Translations under genes and position numbers: made by a program | Shown: positions 9,270 to 18,597 of the stretch, piece after piece | Numbering within the stretch: the first letter of the stretch is position 1 | How the letters are laid out: the number at the start of each line of letters is the position of its first letter | The notes under the pieces: model-generated | What the model was told of the DNA's origin: nothing | Databases searched by the model: none | What the model saw: the letters and a program-made list of their open reading frames with translations, nothing else | Source of the DNA: Nocardioides baculatus | Lineage (GTDB): Bacteria; Actinomycetota; Actinomycetes; Propionibacteriales; Nocardioidaceae | Direction: 5' to 3' | Length of the DNA stretch: 64,000 nt | Assembly (NCBI RefSeq): GCF_016735675.1 | Contig: NZ_JAERSG010000003.1 | Coordinates: 186,001 to 250,000, forward strand

Positions 9270-11165
9270 TCAGCCGACGGACGCGGAGCGCGGCTCGTCG
9301 TCGAGCGCAGTGACGTCCTCCACGATCTGGCGCGCCAGAGTCTGGGCGTCGAGGCCGATCCGGGCGAGGATGGCGTCGCGCTTGGCGTGGTCGAGGAACT
9401 CCTGCGGGATCCCGTGCAGGCGGAACGGCGTGTGGACGCCCGCGTCGTTGAGCGTCTGCAGCAGCACCGCGCCGCACCCGCCCACGCGGCCGTTGTCCTC
9501 GACGCTGACCACCAGCCGGTGCTCGCGGGCGAGCTCCACCACCGCCGGGTCGACCGGCTTGACCCAGCGAGGGTCGACGACGGTGACGCCGATGCCCTGG
9601 TCGGTCAGCCGCGAGGCCACCTCCACGGCAGTGGTCGCCATCGAGCCGACGGCGACGATCAGCACGTCCTGCTCGCCCTCGCGCACGAGCACGTCGGCGC
9701 CTCCGACCCGGTCGATCGCGGGTACGTCCTCGGGCGGCGGTCCCTTGGGGAACCGGACCACGGTCGGCGCGTCGTCGACCTGGACGGCCTCGTCGAGCAG
9801 CTCGCGCAGCCGGGTGACGTCGCGCGGAGCGGCGAGTCGCAGTCCGGGCACCACCTGGAGGATCGACATGTCCCACATGCCGTTGTGGCTCGCCCCGTCG
9901 TCGCCGGTCACCCCGGAGCGGTCGAGCACGAAGGTGACGCCGCACTTGTGGAGCGCGACGTCCATCAGCACCTGGTCGAAGGCCCGGTTGAGGAAGGTCG
10001 CGTAGACGGCGAACACCGGGTGCAGCCCGCCCATCGCCAGGCCCGCGGCCGAGGTGACCGCGTGCTGCTCGGCGATGCCGACGTCGAAGGTGCGCTCGGG
10101 GAACTTCTCGGCGAAGACGTCGAGCCCCACGGGGTGCATCATCGCCGCGGTGATCCCCACGACGTCCTCGCGGCGCTCGCCGAGCTCGACGATCGCCTCG
10201 GAGAAGTGGTCGGTCCAGATCTTGCCCTTGGGCTTCTCGGCGCCGGTCTGCACGTCGAACGGTCCGGGCGCGTGGAACTGGTCGGCCTCGTGCCGCATCG
10301 CGGGGTCGTAGCCCTGGCCCTTGCGGGTGATGGCGTGCACGATCACCGGGCCGCCGAACCGCTTGGCCTGGGCGAGCGCCTGCTCCATGGCCGCGCGGTC
10401 GTGCCCGTCGACCGGGCCGACGTACTTGAGGCCGAGGTCCTCGAACAGACCCTGCGGAGCGAGGGCGTCCTTCATGCCCTTCTTCATCGCGTGGAGCGCG
10501 TCGTAGGCGGCGTGCCCGACGCCGGGGACCTGGTTGAGGCGCTTCTTGACCAGGTCGAGCACCTGCTCGTAGCGCGGGTTGGTGCGCAGCGAGGTCAGCG
10601 CGGTCGCGAGTCCGCCGATGGTGGGTGTGTAGGAGCGCTCGTTGTCGTTGACGACGATCACCAGCCGGCTCGACCTGGCGATCGCGATGTTGTTGAGCGC
10701 CTCCCAGGCCATCCCGCCCGTCAGCGCGCCGTCGCCGATCACGGCGACGACGTGCCGGTCGTCGCCCTTGATGGCGTAGGCCTTCGCCAGCCCGTCGGCG
10801 TAGGACAGCGAGGTGCTGGCGTGGGAGTTCTCGACGATGTCGTGCTCCGACTCGGCCTGGCTGGGATAGCCGCTGACGCCGCCCTCCTTGCGGAGCGTGT
10901 CGAACGTGGCGTGGCGCCCCGTGACGAGCTTGTGCACGTAGGACTGGTGGCCGGTGTCGAACACCACGCGGTCGCGCGGGGAGTCGAAGACCCGGTGGAT
11001 CGCGAGCGTCAGCTCGACCACGCCGAGGTTGGGACCGAGGTGCCCGGAGTTGGTCGCGACGGTGCGGATCATCACGTCGCGGACCTCGGCGGCCAGCTCG
11101 TCCAGCTGCCCCTCGGACAGCCCGCGGAGGTCGCGCGGGGACGAGATCGAGTCGAGGAGTGCCAT
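9270..11165 (-). CDS. dxs: 1-deoxy-D-xylulose-5-phosphate synthase
   Basis: A 631-residue thiamine-diphosphate enzyme, the first step of the MEP isoprenoid pathway: pyruvate plus glyceraldehyde-3-phosphate gives DXP. Motifs seen are [18 protein letters not shown] (catalytic His region), [11 protein letters not shown], the ThDP-binding [16 protein letters not shown], and [17 protein letters not shown] with the conserved Glu, followed by the transketolase C-terminal domain. The length is standard. It stands alone, leftward, with a hairpin after its stop. Confidence 0.97.
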   Translation of the reverse strand: MALLDSISSPRDLRGLSEGQLDELAAEVRDVMIRTVATNSGHLGPNLGVVELTLAIHRVFDSPRDRVVFDTGHQSYVHKLVTGRHATFDTLRKEGGVSGYPSQAESEHDIVENSHASTSLSYADGLAKAYAIKGDDRHVVAVIGDGALTGGMAWEALNNIAIARSSRLVIVVNDNERSYTPTIGGLATALTSLRTNPRYEQVLDLVKKRLNQVPGVGHAAYDALHAMKKGMKDALAPQGLFEDLGLKYVGPVDGHDRAAMEQALAQAKRFGGPVIVHAITRKGQGYDPAMRHEADQFHAPGPFDVQTGAEKPKGKIWTDHFSEAIVELGERREDVVGITAAMMHPVGLDVFAEKFPERTFDVGIAEQHAVTSAAGLAMGGLHPVFAVYATFLNRAFDQVLMDVALHKCGVTFVLDRSGVTGDDGASHNGMWDMSILQVVPGLRLAAPRDVTRLRELLDEAVQVDDAPTVVRFPKGPPPEDVPAIDRVGGADVLVREGEQDVLIVAVGSMATTAVEVASRLTDQGIGVTVVDPRWVKPVDPAVVELAREHRLVVSVEDNGRVGGCGAVLLQTLNDAGVHTPFRLHGIPQEFLDHAKRDAILARIGLDAQTLARQIVEDVTALDDEPRSASVG

Positions 11166-11181
11166 GTCGACCGAGTCTATT

Positions 11182-12108
11182 TCATGGCAGGTCGTGGACC
11201 GCCACCGCAGGCTCGTGGAGGCTCCCCAACCAGACCCTGCCCTCGTGCTCGCGGACCCCGGTGACCATGTGGAACCCCGGGTGCTGGATGTCGAGGTCGT
11301 GCACGAGCCTGCCGTCGTCGTCGTACGCCTGGGCGCGGATGGTGCGCTTCGGTGCGGGCTGGAGCGCCTCGGGGATCCTCGTGACCGCCCGGCGCAGCAG
11401 CATCGGAGCAGAGCCGAGCCGCTCGACCAACCTGTCCACCGGGCTCGCGAGGGTGACCCAGACGAGCCCGTCGCTGCCGCGGCTGATGTTGTCGGGATAG
11501 CCGGGGAGGTCCGTGACGAGGTGGTCGCGCTCCCCCGCCCGCGGACCGGTCAGCCAGAGGCGTACGACGGTGCGGCCGCGGCACTCGGCCACGGCGACGT
11601 AGGACTCGTCGGCGGCCAGCGCGACGCCGTTGGAGAACCGGAGCCCGTCGAGGACCACCGTCACCGTGCCTGCGGGGTCGCGCCGGACGAGCCGACCGGT
11701 GTGCGTGTCCTGGACGAAGTCGTCCTTCCACTGCGCGATGCCGTAGTGGCGAGAGGAGTCGCTGAACCAGATGGTGCCGTCGGCCGCCACGGCGGCGTTG
11801 TTGCAGAAGCGCATGGGCTCGCCGTCGACCCGGTCGAGCAGCACCTCGACAGCTCCCGTCCCCGGGTCAACCGCCAGGACGCCCCTCGTCGCGTCGCACA
11901 CCAGCAGCCGACCGTCGGGAAGCAGCTCGAGCCCGAGCGGGCGGCCGCCGGTGTCGGCGACCCGCTTCGTGCTCCCCGTGCGGGGGTCGATCGCCCAGAT
12001 CGCTCCGTCCTCCGTCCCGGTCCAGACGGTGCCGTCGGCGCCCACGAGGACGTCCTCGGCTCCCATCGACGGGACGGGGTGCACGGTCAACGAGCTGGGG
12101 GCGGTCAT
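11182..12108 (-). CDS. SMP-30/strictosidine-synthase-like beta-propeller protein
   Basis: A 308-residue six-bladed beta-propeller of the SMP-30/gluconolactonase/strictosidine-synthase group. Seen are [18 protein letters not shown], the metal-site stretch [40 protein letters not shown] and [20 protein letters not shown]. Members are lactonases or esterases, and the substrate is unknown here. It overlaps the triple-Nudix gene by four bases (ATGA), so the two form an operon. Confidence 0.8.
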   Translation of the reverse strand: MTAPSSLTVHPVPSMGAEDVLVGADGTVWTGTEDGAIWAIDPRTGSTKRVADTGGRPLGLELLPDGRLLVCDATRGVLAVDPGTGAVEVLLDRVDGEPMRFCNNAAVAADGTIWFSDSSRHYGIAQWKDDFVQDTHTGRLVRRDPAGTVTVVLDGLRFSNGVALAADESYVAVAECRGRTVVRLWLTGPRAGERDHLVTDLPGYPDNISRGSDGLVWVTLASPVDRLVERLGSAPMLLRRAVTRIPEALQPAPKRTIRAQAYDDDGRLVHDLDIQHPGFHMVTGVREHEGRVWLGSLHEPAVAVHDLP

Positions 12109-13376
12109 GGCGCCATGCTCGCGTAGACGGGGCCGTCGAGGAAGGCGGGCACGATGTCGGCGGCCGCCGCGGTCAGGTCGAGCCCTCGGGCGACCTCGGG
12201 CTCCACGAAGACGATCCGACGACCCTCCCGGCAGTCGATGTCCGCATCGGTGAGGTCGGTGGCCGCCACGAACACCTGCATCCGGTCCCAGCTGCCGTGC
12301 GCCCGGGTGTGGTCGACGACGAACTCGCGGTAGACCTCGAGCGTGCCGGGCGCCAGGCGTACGCCGGTCTCCTCCTCCAGCTCGCGGTAGGCGGCCGGCT
12401 CGAAGTCCTCCCCCGGCTCGACGTGCCCACCGCTCAGGCCCCACTTCTCGGGGTCGATCGGCGCGTGCTCGTCGCGCTCTTGCAGCAGGATCCGGCCCGC
12501 GCGGTCGACCAGCAGGACGCCGGCGAAGGTGCGGCCGTCCGGGTCCGGGACGAACGGGTGGTCGGCGATCCACCGCCGCAGCTCCGGCGCGACGAGCGCC
12601 GTCGACGGCACGAGGTCGACGTCGGGCAGCGGGTCGGAGTCGACGAACACCATCTGGCGGCCCTCGTGGCACTCCACCTCGGTCTCCGTCGTACGGGCGA
12701 CGAAGGCGTGGAAGTGGAAGGTGCCGCGCTCGGTGACCAGCTCGAAGCGACCGAGGTCAGAGAGGTCCTCGGCGGTGAGGTGCACCCCGGTCTCCTCGGC
12801 GAGCTCGCGGACGGCTCCGTCCACCGGGGTCTCCCCCTCGTCGACGCCGCCTCCCGGGAAGCACCACATCTCCGGCCAGACGGGTGCGTGCTCGTCGCGC
12901 TCCTGCATCAGGACGCGGCCGCGCGGGTCGACCAGCGTCACCTGGACGAAGTCGGTGCGGACCGCCGTCGACGCCCACGCCAGCACCCGGTCGAGGGTCA
13001 GCGCGGTCGCTTGGTGCAGCGGACGACCACCCAGGTCCTGCGGGTCGACGAACCTCATCTGCCGGCCCTCTCCGCAGACCACGTCGTCGTCGGTCACCGA
13101 CATCCGGACGGCGAAGAGCTCGAGCTCGTCGTCCTCGCCGCAGGACTCGCTCCGGAACCTGTGCACGCCGAGGGAGTGGAGCCGGTCAGGCTCGACGACC
13201 AGGCCCGTCTCCTCGTGGAGCTCGCGCACGGCCGCGGCCCGGAAGTCCTCGCCGTCCTCGAGGTCGCCACCGGGGTAGCCCCAGCGTCCGGGGTCGTGGA
13301 GCGCGTCGTCGCCGCGCTCCTGCATGAGGAGCCGACCGGCAGGATCGAGGACGGCGACGGCCGAGAACCTGTGCAT
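12105..13376 (-). CDS. Triple-domain Nudix hydrolase
   Basis: A 423-residue protein made of three tandem Nudix domains. All three have an intact Nudix box of the form GX5EX7REUXEEXGU: GDLEDGEDFRAAAVRELHEE (first), GGVDEGETPVDGAVRELAEE (second) and GHVEPGEDFEPAAYRELEEE (third), each continuing TG(L/V). Each box is preceded by an LLMQER/VLMQER/ILLQER strand. Nudix enzymes hydrolyse nucleoside diphosphates linked to another moiety; the substrate is unknown. A single chain with three apparently active boxes is uncommon. No frameshift separates the units. Confidence 0.88.
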   Translation of the reverse strand: MHRFSAVAVLDPAGRLLMQERGDDALHDPGRWGYPGGDLEDGEDFRAAAVRELHEETGLVVEPDRLHSLGVHRFRSESCGEDDELELFAVRMSVTDDDVVCGEGRQMRFVDPQDLGGRPLHQATALTLDRVLAWASTAVRTDFVQVTLVDPRGRVLMQERDEHAPVWPEMWCFPGGGVDEGETPVDGAVRELAEETGVHLTAEDLSDLGRFELVTERGTFHFHAFVARTTETEVECHEGRQMVFVDSDPLPDVDLVPSTALVAPELRRWIADHPFVPDPDGRTFAGVLLVDRAGRILLQERDEHAPIDPEKWGLSGGHVEPGEDFEPAAYRELEEETGVRLAPGTLEVYREFVVDHTRAHGSWDRMQVFVAATDLTDADIDCREGRRIVFVEPEVARGLDLTAAAADIVPAFLDGPVYASMAP

Positions 13377-13401
13377 CGCTCGACCCTAGCCAGAGGGCAC
13401 G

Positions 13402-13818
13402 TCACATCCGGACGCGGTAGCGCCGCCCCCGCAGCGCCTCCTCGACCAGCCCCACCTCGCGGCGTACGGCGACCAGGCGGGCGTCCTCGAGCTGGAAGGT
13501 CTGCACGGCCGCCGTCACCACCGCCTCGTCGGCGACGTCCCTGAGGTCGCCGCGGATCTCGCTCAGGCCCCGCCGGGTCGCGAGCTGCTGGGCCTCGACG
13601 TGGAGCACGGCGAACCGCGCCAGGACGACCACGTGTCGCCGCAGTCCCGGGAACCGCCGGTAGTCGGGCGGGCACAGGTCGAGCAGCCAGCTGGCCGCCG
13701 TCGCCTCCCAGTCCGGCGCGTCCGGCGGCCGCACCTGGCGCGGCCAGCCCGGAGGAGCCACCCCGCGGTGGCCCTGCGGCGGCGTCGGCCGCTGTGGGGG
13801 TTGCGGAGTCGGGAACAC
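13402..13818 (-). CDS. Conserved hypothetical protein under a LexA box
   Basis: A 138-residue protein starting with a proline-rich tail (FPTPQPPQRPTPPQG), then a helical body (LLDLCPPDYRRFPGLRRHVV ... EALRGRRYRVRM). I recognise this only as a family of unknown function common in actinobacteria. The GTG at 13818 is chosen because longer starts would run through the SOS box into the GNAT gene. The perfect LexA site 13-28 bases upstream predicts DNA-damage induction, which is the best clue to its role. Confidence 0.75.
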   Translation of the reverse strand: MFPTPQPPQRPTPPQGHRGVAPPGWPRQVRPPDAPDWEATAASWLLDLCPPDYRRFPGLRRHVVVLARFAVLHVEAQQLATRRGLSEIRGDLRDVADEAVVTAAVQTFQLEDARLVAVRREVGLVEEALRGRRYRVRM

Positions 13819-13830
13819 CGATCGATCATA

Positions 13831-13846
13831 TCGAACGTGTGTTCGA
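13831..13846 (-). promoter_or_regulatory. LexA (SOS) box
   Basis: TCGAACGTGTGTTCGA is a perfect match to the actinobacterial LexA consensus TCGAAC-N4-GTTCGA. It sits between the GNAT stop (13851) and the start of the 138-residue gene (13818), upstream of the latter. Confidence 0.85.
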
Positions 13847-13850
13847 TGCG

Positions 13851-14450
13851 TCAGCCGATGCCGAGGGCCGCCTCGACCTCGGCGAGGTCCGGGTCGCGCA
13901 GGCCCGTGGAGTCGTGGCGCCACCAGACGTCGGGGTAGACGATGCGACCGGTCATCCAGTCCTCGAGCGCGAACGGCACGACCTGGAGCGCCGGAGCCGG
14001 CACCCGCATCGAGGGCGGCTCGATGCCGTGCGCGGCCGCCGGCCCGAAGCCGCGGGCGCCGTAGAACGCCGGACTGCCCTCGAGGACCAACGCCGGGCGT
14101 CCGACCGCCCGCGCCGCCTCGATCGCTGCCGCGACCAGTGCACTGCCGATCCCCCGCCGTTCCAGGTCCGGCCGGGTGCTCAGCGGCGAGAGCATCGTCA
14201 GGTCGACGAGCGCGCGGCGGGCGTCGAGCCAGCAGTGGCTGAGACCGACGTGACCGACGACCTGGCCCTCCACGACGGCGACGAGCTCGCCGAGGAGCAG
14301 GTCGCCCGCCCGGACCTCGGCCCAGAGGTCCGCCACCTGGACACCGCGCTCGGGCGCCCCGGCACCGAAGGCGGCACTGATCACCGCCAGCACGGCGTCG
14401 GCGTCGGTCGGCCCTGCGGGGCGGATCCCGACAGGGATCGGCTCGCTCAT
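13851..14450 (-). CDS. GNAT family N-acetyltransferase
   Basis: A 199-residue acetyltransferase. The acetyl-CoA pyrophosphate loop is in LERRGIGSALVAAAIEAARA (R/QxxGxG/A type), followed by LVLEGSPAFYGARGFGPA, a pattern common in GNATs. The acceptor is unknown. A GTG three codons upstream (14459) is an alternative start. The gene precedes, on the same strand, the LexA-regulated gene but is separated from it by the SOS box. Confidence 0.82.
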   Translation of the reverse strand: MSEPIPVGIRPAGPTDADAVLAVISAAFGAGAPERGVQVADLWAEVRAGDLLLGELVAVVEGQVVGHVGLSHCWLDARRALVDLTMLSPLSTRPDLERRGIGSALVAAAIEAARAVGRPALVLEGSPAFYGARGFGPAAAHGIEPPSMRVPAPALQVVPFALEDWMTGRIVYPDVWWRHDSTGLRDPDLAEVEAALGIG

Positions 14451-14460
14451 CCGCGACACG

Positions 14461-14988
14461 CTAGCGACCGACCCGCTCGCGGAGACCGGCCGCGAGTCCC
14501 ACGATCGTCAGCGCGTCGAACAGCCCGCCGCCGGTCTCGGCCAGTCGTTGGTGCTTCACCGGCCCCAGCCGCAGCCGCAGGTGCACCCGCGTGGCGCCGC
14601 TGCCGATGGGCGTGAGGTGCAGGCACCACGTCAGGTCGGTCCGGCCACGCCGCGAGGTGTAGAGCAGGTGCCGCGGGTGCTCGATCGAGGCCAGGGTGAA
14701 GGTGGCGTCCTTCCCGCCCCAGTCCGGTATCACGTCGCCGACCTCGTGCGCGAGCCAGCGCGGCTCGATCCGCCTCAGTGCCCTTCGGCTCCGGGGGACG
14801 AACCTCTCGACGGAGGCCGGGAGGTACCACCCGGCCCGCCGCTTGCCGAGCTGCACGAGCCACGGCCACACGTCGTCGGGCGAGGCGGGCAGGTCGAACC
14901 CGCGGTCCATCACGACGTCGGCGTCGACGAGGTCATCGCCGGGCAGTGGCGTACGCCGTTCGGCTGCGGTTGCACGCGCCAGGTCCAT
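14461..14988 (-). CDS. SRPBCC (START/Bet v1-like) family protein
   Basis: A 175-residue protein with the helix-grip SRPBCC pattern: DRGFDLPASPDDVWPWLVQL at the start, LYTSRRGRTDLTWCLHLTPI in the beta sheet and a C-terminal helix. Such proteins bind hydrophobic ligands, and no specific function can be given. Short gaps on both sides suggest cotranscription with the YjbQ gene and GNAT gene. Confidence 0.7.
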   Translation of the reverse strand: MDLARATAAERRTPLPGDDLVDADVVMDRGFDLPASPDDVWPWLVQLGKRRAGWYLPASVERFVPRSRRALRRIEPRWLAHEVGDVIPDWGGKDATFTLASIEHPRHLLYTSRRGRTDLTWCLHLTPIGSGATRVHLRLRLGPVKHQRLAETGGGLFDALTIVGLAAGLRERVGR

Positions 14989-15004
14989 CGACGTCAGCCC
15001 GCCC

Positions 15005-15409
15005 TCAACCGCGGAGGAGGGACCAGCGCACCTCGCGGCTGGCGTTGTCGACGTTGAGGTCCACGAGGCAGATGCTCTGCCACGTGCCGAGCGCCAGCCG
15101 GCCGTCGAGGACGGGCACCGTGCAGTGGGGCGGCACGATCGCCGGCATCACGTGCGAGCGTCCGTGGCCGGGCGAGCCGTGACGGTGCCGCCAGCGGTCG
15201 TCGGCGGGCAGCAGGTCGCCGAGAGCGGCGAGCAGGTCGTCGTCGGAGCCTGCCCCGGTCTCGATGATCGCCAGCCCCGCGGTCGCGTGCGGCACGAAGA
15301 CGTGCAGCAGGCCGTCAGCATGGCCGGCCACGAAGTCCGCCGCCTCCGCCGTCAGGTCGAGGACCACCTCCTCGCCGCCGGTCCGGTAGGTACGGGTCTC
15401 GGATTCCAT
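15005..15409 (-). CDS. YjbQ family protein (secondary thiamine-phosphate synthase enzyme)
   Basis: A 134-residue protein with the UPF0047/YjbQ signature: LLHVFVPHATAGLAIIETG, HRHGSPGHGRSHVMPAI and LGTWQSICLVDLN. E. coli YjbQ shows weak thiamine-phosphate synthase activity, and the true role is unclear. The ATG at 15409 gives the normal length, because the longer frame upstream is antisense to the lipoprotein gene. It is divergent from that lipoprotein gene. Confidence 0.88.
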   Translation of the reverse strand: MESETRTYRTGGEEVVLDLTAEAADFVAGHADGLLHVFVPHATAGLAIIETGAGSDDDLLAALGDLLPADDRWRHRHGSPGHGRSHVMPAIVPPHCTVPVLDGRLALGTWQSICLVDLNVDNASREVRWSLLRG

Positions 15410-15447
15410 GCGCGCCACGCTAGCGCCGGACGCCCTAGCCTTCAGGC

Positions 15448-16440
15448 ATGTCCCGACCCCGCGCGACCGCAGCCCTCGTGCTGGCAGTGCTGCTCGCGGC
15501 GTGCAGCTCGCCCGACGAGTCGGACCGGACCCCCGCGACCCCGTCCCCCAGCACCTCGACGGCCGAGCCGACCGTCGATCCGGAGGTCGCACCCTTCGTC
15601 ACCGTCGGCACCGGACCGATCGGCCTCGCCGCCGAGGGCGACGACATGTGGGTGGTGCTGAGCGGCGACGACGCGGTCACGCGCGTCCGGGCCGGCGGCG
15701 ATGGCCCCGACCTGACCGTCGCCGTCCTCGGTACGCCGCTCCGCGCGGTCGCCCTCGACGGCTCGCTCTGGGTGACGTCCTTCCGCGGCGAGCAGCTGGT
15801 GCGCATCGACACCGCCACCGGCGACACCACCGCCACCATCCCCACCGGCGCCGGACCGGAGGGCCTCACGGCCGGCTTCGGCTCGGTCTGGTTCGTCGAG
15901 CAGGACGCCGGACGACTCGTTCGCGTCGATCCTGCGACGGCGAAGGTCGCCTCCCGGACCGACATCGGCGTCGGCGCCCGCCTCCCCCACGCAGGGAGGA
16001 AGGCCGTCTATGTCGCCGCCTTCGCCGACGACCGCGTCCTGCGGGTCGACCCGCGCACCCTCGACGTACGCCGCTCGGAGAAGGTCTGCAGCGGCCCGCA
16101 AGGCATGGCCGAGGCCGCCGGTCGGCTGTGGGTGGCCTGCACGTTCTCGGACGAGGTGGTCTCGCTCGACCCGGTCACTCTCGAGCGGCTGTCCCGGACC
16201 CCGGTCGAGGGCCTCCCGGACTCGGTCGTCGCGGACGACGGCCGGCTGCTGGTCGTCGCGGAGGAGGGACCGCGGCTCGTGGTGGTCGACCCGTCGACCG
16301 GCGAGGTCACCGACGACCAGGTGCTCGGCGCGGAGAGCGCGCTCTACGACAGCGCGAACCTCGACGTGGCCGTCGCGGGCGGCCAGGCGTGGGTCTCGTC
16401 CTTCACGGCCGACCGGGTCTACCGCGTGCCACTGCCCTGA
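15448..16440 (+). CDS. Secreted beta-propeller lipoprotein (YVTN/SMP-30-like)
   Basis: A 330-residue protein with a signal peptide ending in a lipobox (LLAAC, Cys about residue 19), then a Ser/Thr/Pro-rich linker and repeated blades such as LDGSLWVTSFRGEQLVRIDT, GSVWFVEQDAGRLVRVDP and RLWVACTFSDEVVSLDPV. It is anchored outside the membrane and probably acts by binding, since no catalytic motif was seen. It is convergent with the thiamine-binding protein gene. Confidence 0.8.
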   Translation: MSRPRATAALVLAVLLAACSSPDESDRTPATPSPSTSTAEPTVDPEVAPFVTVGTGPIGLAAEGDDMWVVLSGDDAVTRVRAGGDGPDLTVAVLGTPLRAVALDGSLWVTSFRGEQLVRIDTATGDTTATIPTGAGPEGLTAGFGSVWFVEQDAGRLVRVDPATAKVASRTDIGVGARLPHAGRKAVYVAAFADDRVLRVDPRTLDVRRSEKVCSGPQGMAEAAGRLWVACTFSDEVVSLDPVTLERLSRTPVEGLPDSVVADDGRLLVVAEEGPRLVVVDPSTGEVTDDQVLGAESALYDSANLDVAVAGGQAWVSSFTADRVYRVPLP

Positions 16441-16455
16441 CCGGTCAGTCGGCGG

Positions 16456-16758
16456 TCAGTCCTCGGCGAGCGCCTGCTCGATGCGCTCCACCTTGGCGGT
16501 GAGCTGGCCCTCGTAGCCCGGCCGGATGTCGGCCTTCAGCACGAGCCCGACGCGCGGCGACACCTGCGACACGACGTCGACGGCCTGCTTCACGACCGCC
16601 ATCACCTCGTCCCACTCGCCCTCGATGGTGGTGAACATCGAGGTGGTCTCGTGGGGCAGTCCGGACGCCCGTACGACGCGTACGGCCTCCGCGACAGCCC
16701 CGGTGACCGACCCGCTCGGGTCGCTGGACGTGGGTGAGATCGAGAAGGCGACGAGCAT
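16456..16758 (-). CDS. MTH1187/YkoF-type thiamine-binding protein
   Basis: A 100-residue protein of the MTH1187 (DUF77) family: MLVAFSISPTSS start, ASGLPHETTSMFTTIEGEWD in the middle, then GLVLKADIRPG. Relatives form ferredoxin-like tetramers and some bind thiamine. It starts at 16758, where the family begins; the upstream extension is not supported. It is divergent from the alpha/beta hydrolase across a promoter with a large inverted repeat. Confidence 0.8.
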   Translation of the reverse strand: MLVAFSISPTSSDPSGSVTGAVAEAVRVVRASGLPHETTSMFTTIEGEWDEVMAVVKQAVDVVSQVSPRVGLVLKADIRPGYEGQLTAKVERIEQALAED

Positions 16759-16785
16759 GTCGCCGACGCTATCGACCACTGCCCC

Positions 16786-16821
16786 GTTCCACCCGGGCGG
16801 GTGCGCCCATTGGGGTGGAAC
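16786..16821. promoter_or_regulatory. Nested inverted repeat in a divergent promoter
   Basis: GTTCCACCC (16786-16794) and GGGTGGAAC (16813-16821) are perfect inverted repeats, with a nested GGGCG-GGTG-CGCCC stem between them. The site is 27 bases from one divergent start and 79 from the other, so an operator is likely. Confidence 0.45.
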
Positions 16822-16900
16822 GACCCATCCGGCGGCGTGCCTACGGTCGAAGCACCAGCCCAACGGTCTCCTTCCGAGACCTCTACGAAGGGATCACCAC

Positions 16901-17737
16901 GTGCCTGACGTCACCGCAAGCTCCGGCCTGCTGAGCTCCACCAAGGTCCATGTCGAGGACTCCGGCGGCTCCGGCCGTCCCGTCGTCCTGATCCACGGCT
17001 GGCCGCTGTCCGGCGAGTCGTGGGGCGAGCAGGTCGGTCCGCTGAGCGCCGCGGGCTACCGCGTCGTGGCCTACGACCGCCGCGGCTTCGGCCGCAGCGA
17101 CAAGCCGTCGAAGGGTTACGACTACGACACGCTCGCCGACGACCTGGACGGCGTGCTCAAGGAGCTCGACCTCACCGACGTCACCCTCGTCGGGTTCTCG
17201 ATGGGTGGCGGCGAGGTCGCCCGCTACATCGCTAGGCACGGCGAGGACCGCGTCCACTCGGCCGTCTTCGCGGCCGCCGTCCCGCCCTTCCTGATGAAGT
17301 CCGACGACAACCCGGACGGTCCGCTCACCGAGGACGCGGCGAAGGAGATGGAGGACGGCCTCAAGGAGGACCGCACCACGTTCTTCGACGGCTTCACGCA
17401 GGACTTCTTCTCCGCCGACGGCGAGCTCAAGGTCACCGAGGAGCAGCGCCAGGAGGCCATCGCGCTGGCGCACCAGAGCGACCAGACGGCGGCTCTGGGC
17501 TGCATGGAGGCCTTCGGCACCACCGACTTCCGTGACGACCTGACCAAGATCACCGTCCCCACGTTGGTCATCCACGGCGACTCCGACGGCATCGTGCCGT
17601 TCGAGGGCTCGGGCAAGCGCACCCACGAGGCGGTGGCCGGCTCCGAGCTGGTGGTCGTCGAGGGTGCCCCGCACGGCTTCAACGTCAGCCACGCCGACGA
17701 GTTCAACCAGGCGCTGCTGGGCTTCCTGCAGCGCTGA
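16901..17737 (+). CDS. Alpha/beta hydrolase (non-haem haloperoxidase-like)
   Basis: A 278-residue alpha/beta hydrolase close to the bacterial cofactor-free haloperoxidase/esterase group. It has the oxyanion HGWPLSGESW, the nucleophile elbow GFSMGGGEV, the acid in IHGDSDGIVP and the histidine in GAPHGFN. The GTG at 16901 follows GAAGGGA at a normal distance. The natural substrate is probably an ester and is not known. Confidence 0.87.
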   Translation: MPDVTASSGLLSSTKVHVEDSGGSGRPVVLIHGWPLSGESWGEQVGPLSAAGYRVVAYDRRGFGRSDKPSKGYDYDTLADDLDGVLKELDLTDVTLVGFSMGGGEVARYIARHGEDRVHSAVFAAAVPPFLMKSDDNPDGPLTEDAAKEMEDGLKEDRTTFFDGFTQDFFSADGELKVTEEQRQEAIALAHQSDQTAALGCMEAFGTTDFRDDLTKITVPTLVIHGDSDGIVPFEGSGKRTHEAVAGSELVVVEGAPHGFNVSHADEFNQALLGFLQR

Positions 17738-17755
17738 GCCGCCGGCTGCCGGGAG

Positions 17756-18454
17756 TCAGGCGTTGACGCCGTCTCCCGGCAGTGCCCCGGTGGGGTCAGG
17801 GGTGCCGCCCTGGCAGCTGACCCCGAACTCCGGCGCCGTGTGCCCGTCGCCGTACTCCTCCAGGAACAGACCGAGCCGCTCGTCGTCCGCGCCGTCGAGC
17901 TGGAGCTGTGCGCCCCACACGGTGATGACCACGGGTGAGGGCAGTCCCTCTCGCGGCGACATGATCCCGTTGTCGGGCAGCTGCGCAGCGAGCTCCTCGA
18001 GATCGGAGGCGGACAGGTCGGGGTCGTGGGTGATCCAGACCGTCCCGTGCTCGAGGTCGTGGACCGCGTTCTCCTCGCGCACCGGCTCGTCGTAGACACC
18101 GCAGTCGAGCCAGATCGGGGCGTGCGCGCCACCGGCGGGCGGGTCCTGCGGATAGGTGACGTCGTCCGTCGTGTGGGCGCGGTCGGTGATGTCCCAGGTC
18201 TCGACGAGCGTGAGGTCGAGTGCCCGTTGCGCCTGCTCCTCGCCGCGCAGGGCCTTGTCGACCAGCGGTGCGGCCAGCGCGGCCCCGAGGACCAGCACGG
18301 CACCGACCGTGGCCAGGACCAGCGGCAGCCGGCTCGGGCGCTGCTCCTCGACGACGGGAACCTGCTCGTACGACGTCTCCGCGTGCGGCTCGTACGGCAC
18401 TCCGTCAGGTGACGCCTCCGGCACAGGCTCGGGCGTCTGGTCGGCGTCGTTCAC
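17756..18454 (-). CDS. DUF3105 membrane-anchored protein
   Basis: A 232-residue protein with an acidic Pro/Glu-rich N-terminus, one membrane segment (about residues 43-65) and an extracytoplasmic DUF3105 domain. Family hallmarks seen are PPAGGAHAPIWLDCGVYDEP and AVHDLEHGTVWITHDPDL. The function is unknown; actinobacteria commonly carry it. A GTG at 18454 is the start. Confidence 0.85.
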   Translation of the reverse strand: MNDADQTPEPVPEASPDGVPYEPHAETSYEQVPVVEEQRPSRLPLVLATVGAVLVLGAALAAPLVDKALRGEEQAQRALDLTLVETWDITDRAHTTDDVTYPQDPPAGGAHAPIWLDCGVYDEPVREENAVHDLEHGTVWITHDPDLSASDLEELAAQLPDNGIMSPREGLPSPVVITVWGAQLQLDGADDERLGLFLEEYGDGHTAPEFGVSCQGGTPDPTGALPGDGVNA

Positions 18455-18537
18455 CGCGTCAGGCTACCGACGTCCTCCACGTCGCTCCGATCGACGGGGA
18501 GTGCCGGTCGGAGTCCGTTCCCAGAAATCCCCCGATC

Positions 18538-18578
18538 AGTGGAGCCTGCGGCCCGACCTACCGGCCGCTGGCTCCACT
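18538..18578. repeat. Long near-perfect hairpin
   Basis: AGTGGAGCC-T-GCGGCC is followed by a 9-base loop and then GGCCGC-T-GGCTCCACT, i.e. 15 pairs with one T-T mismatch. It lies in the gap between acnA and the DUF3105 gene. It may be a terminator or an RNA stabiliser. Confidence 0.5.
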
Positions 18579-18597
18579 GTCACCACGAGGACGCGAA

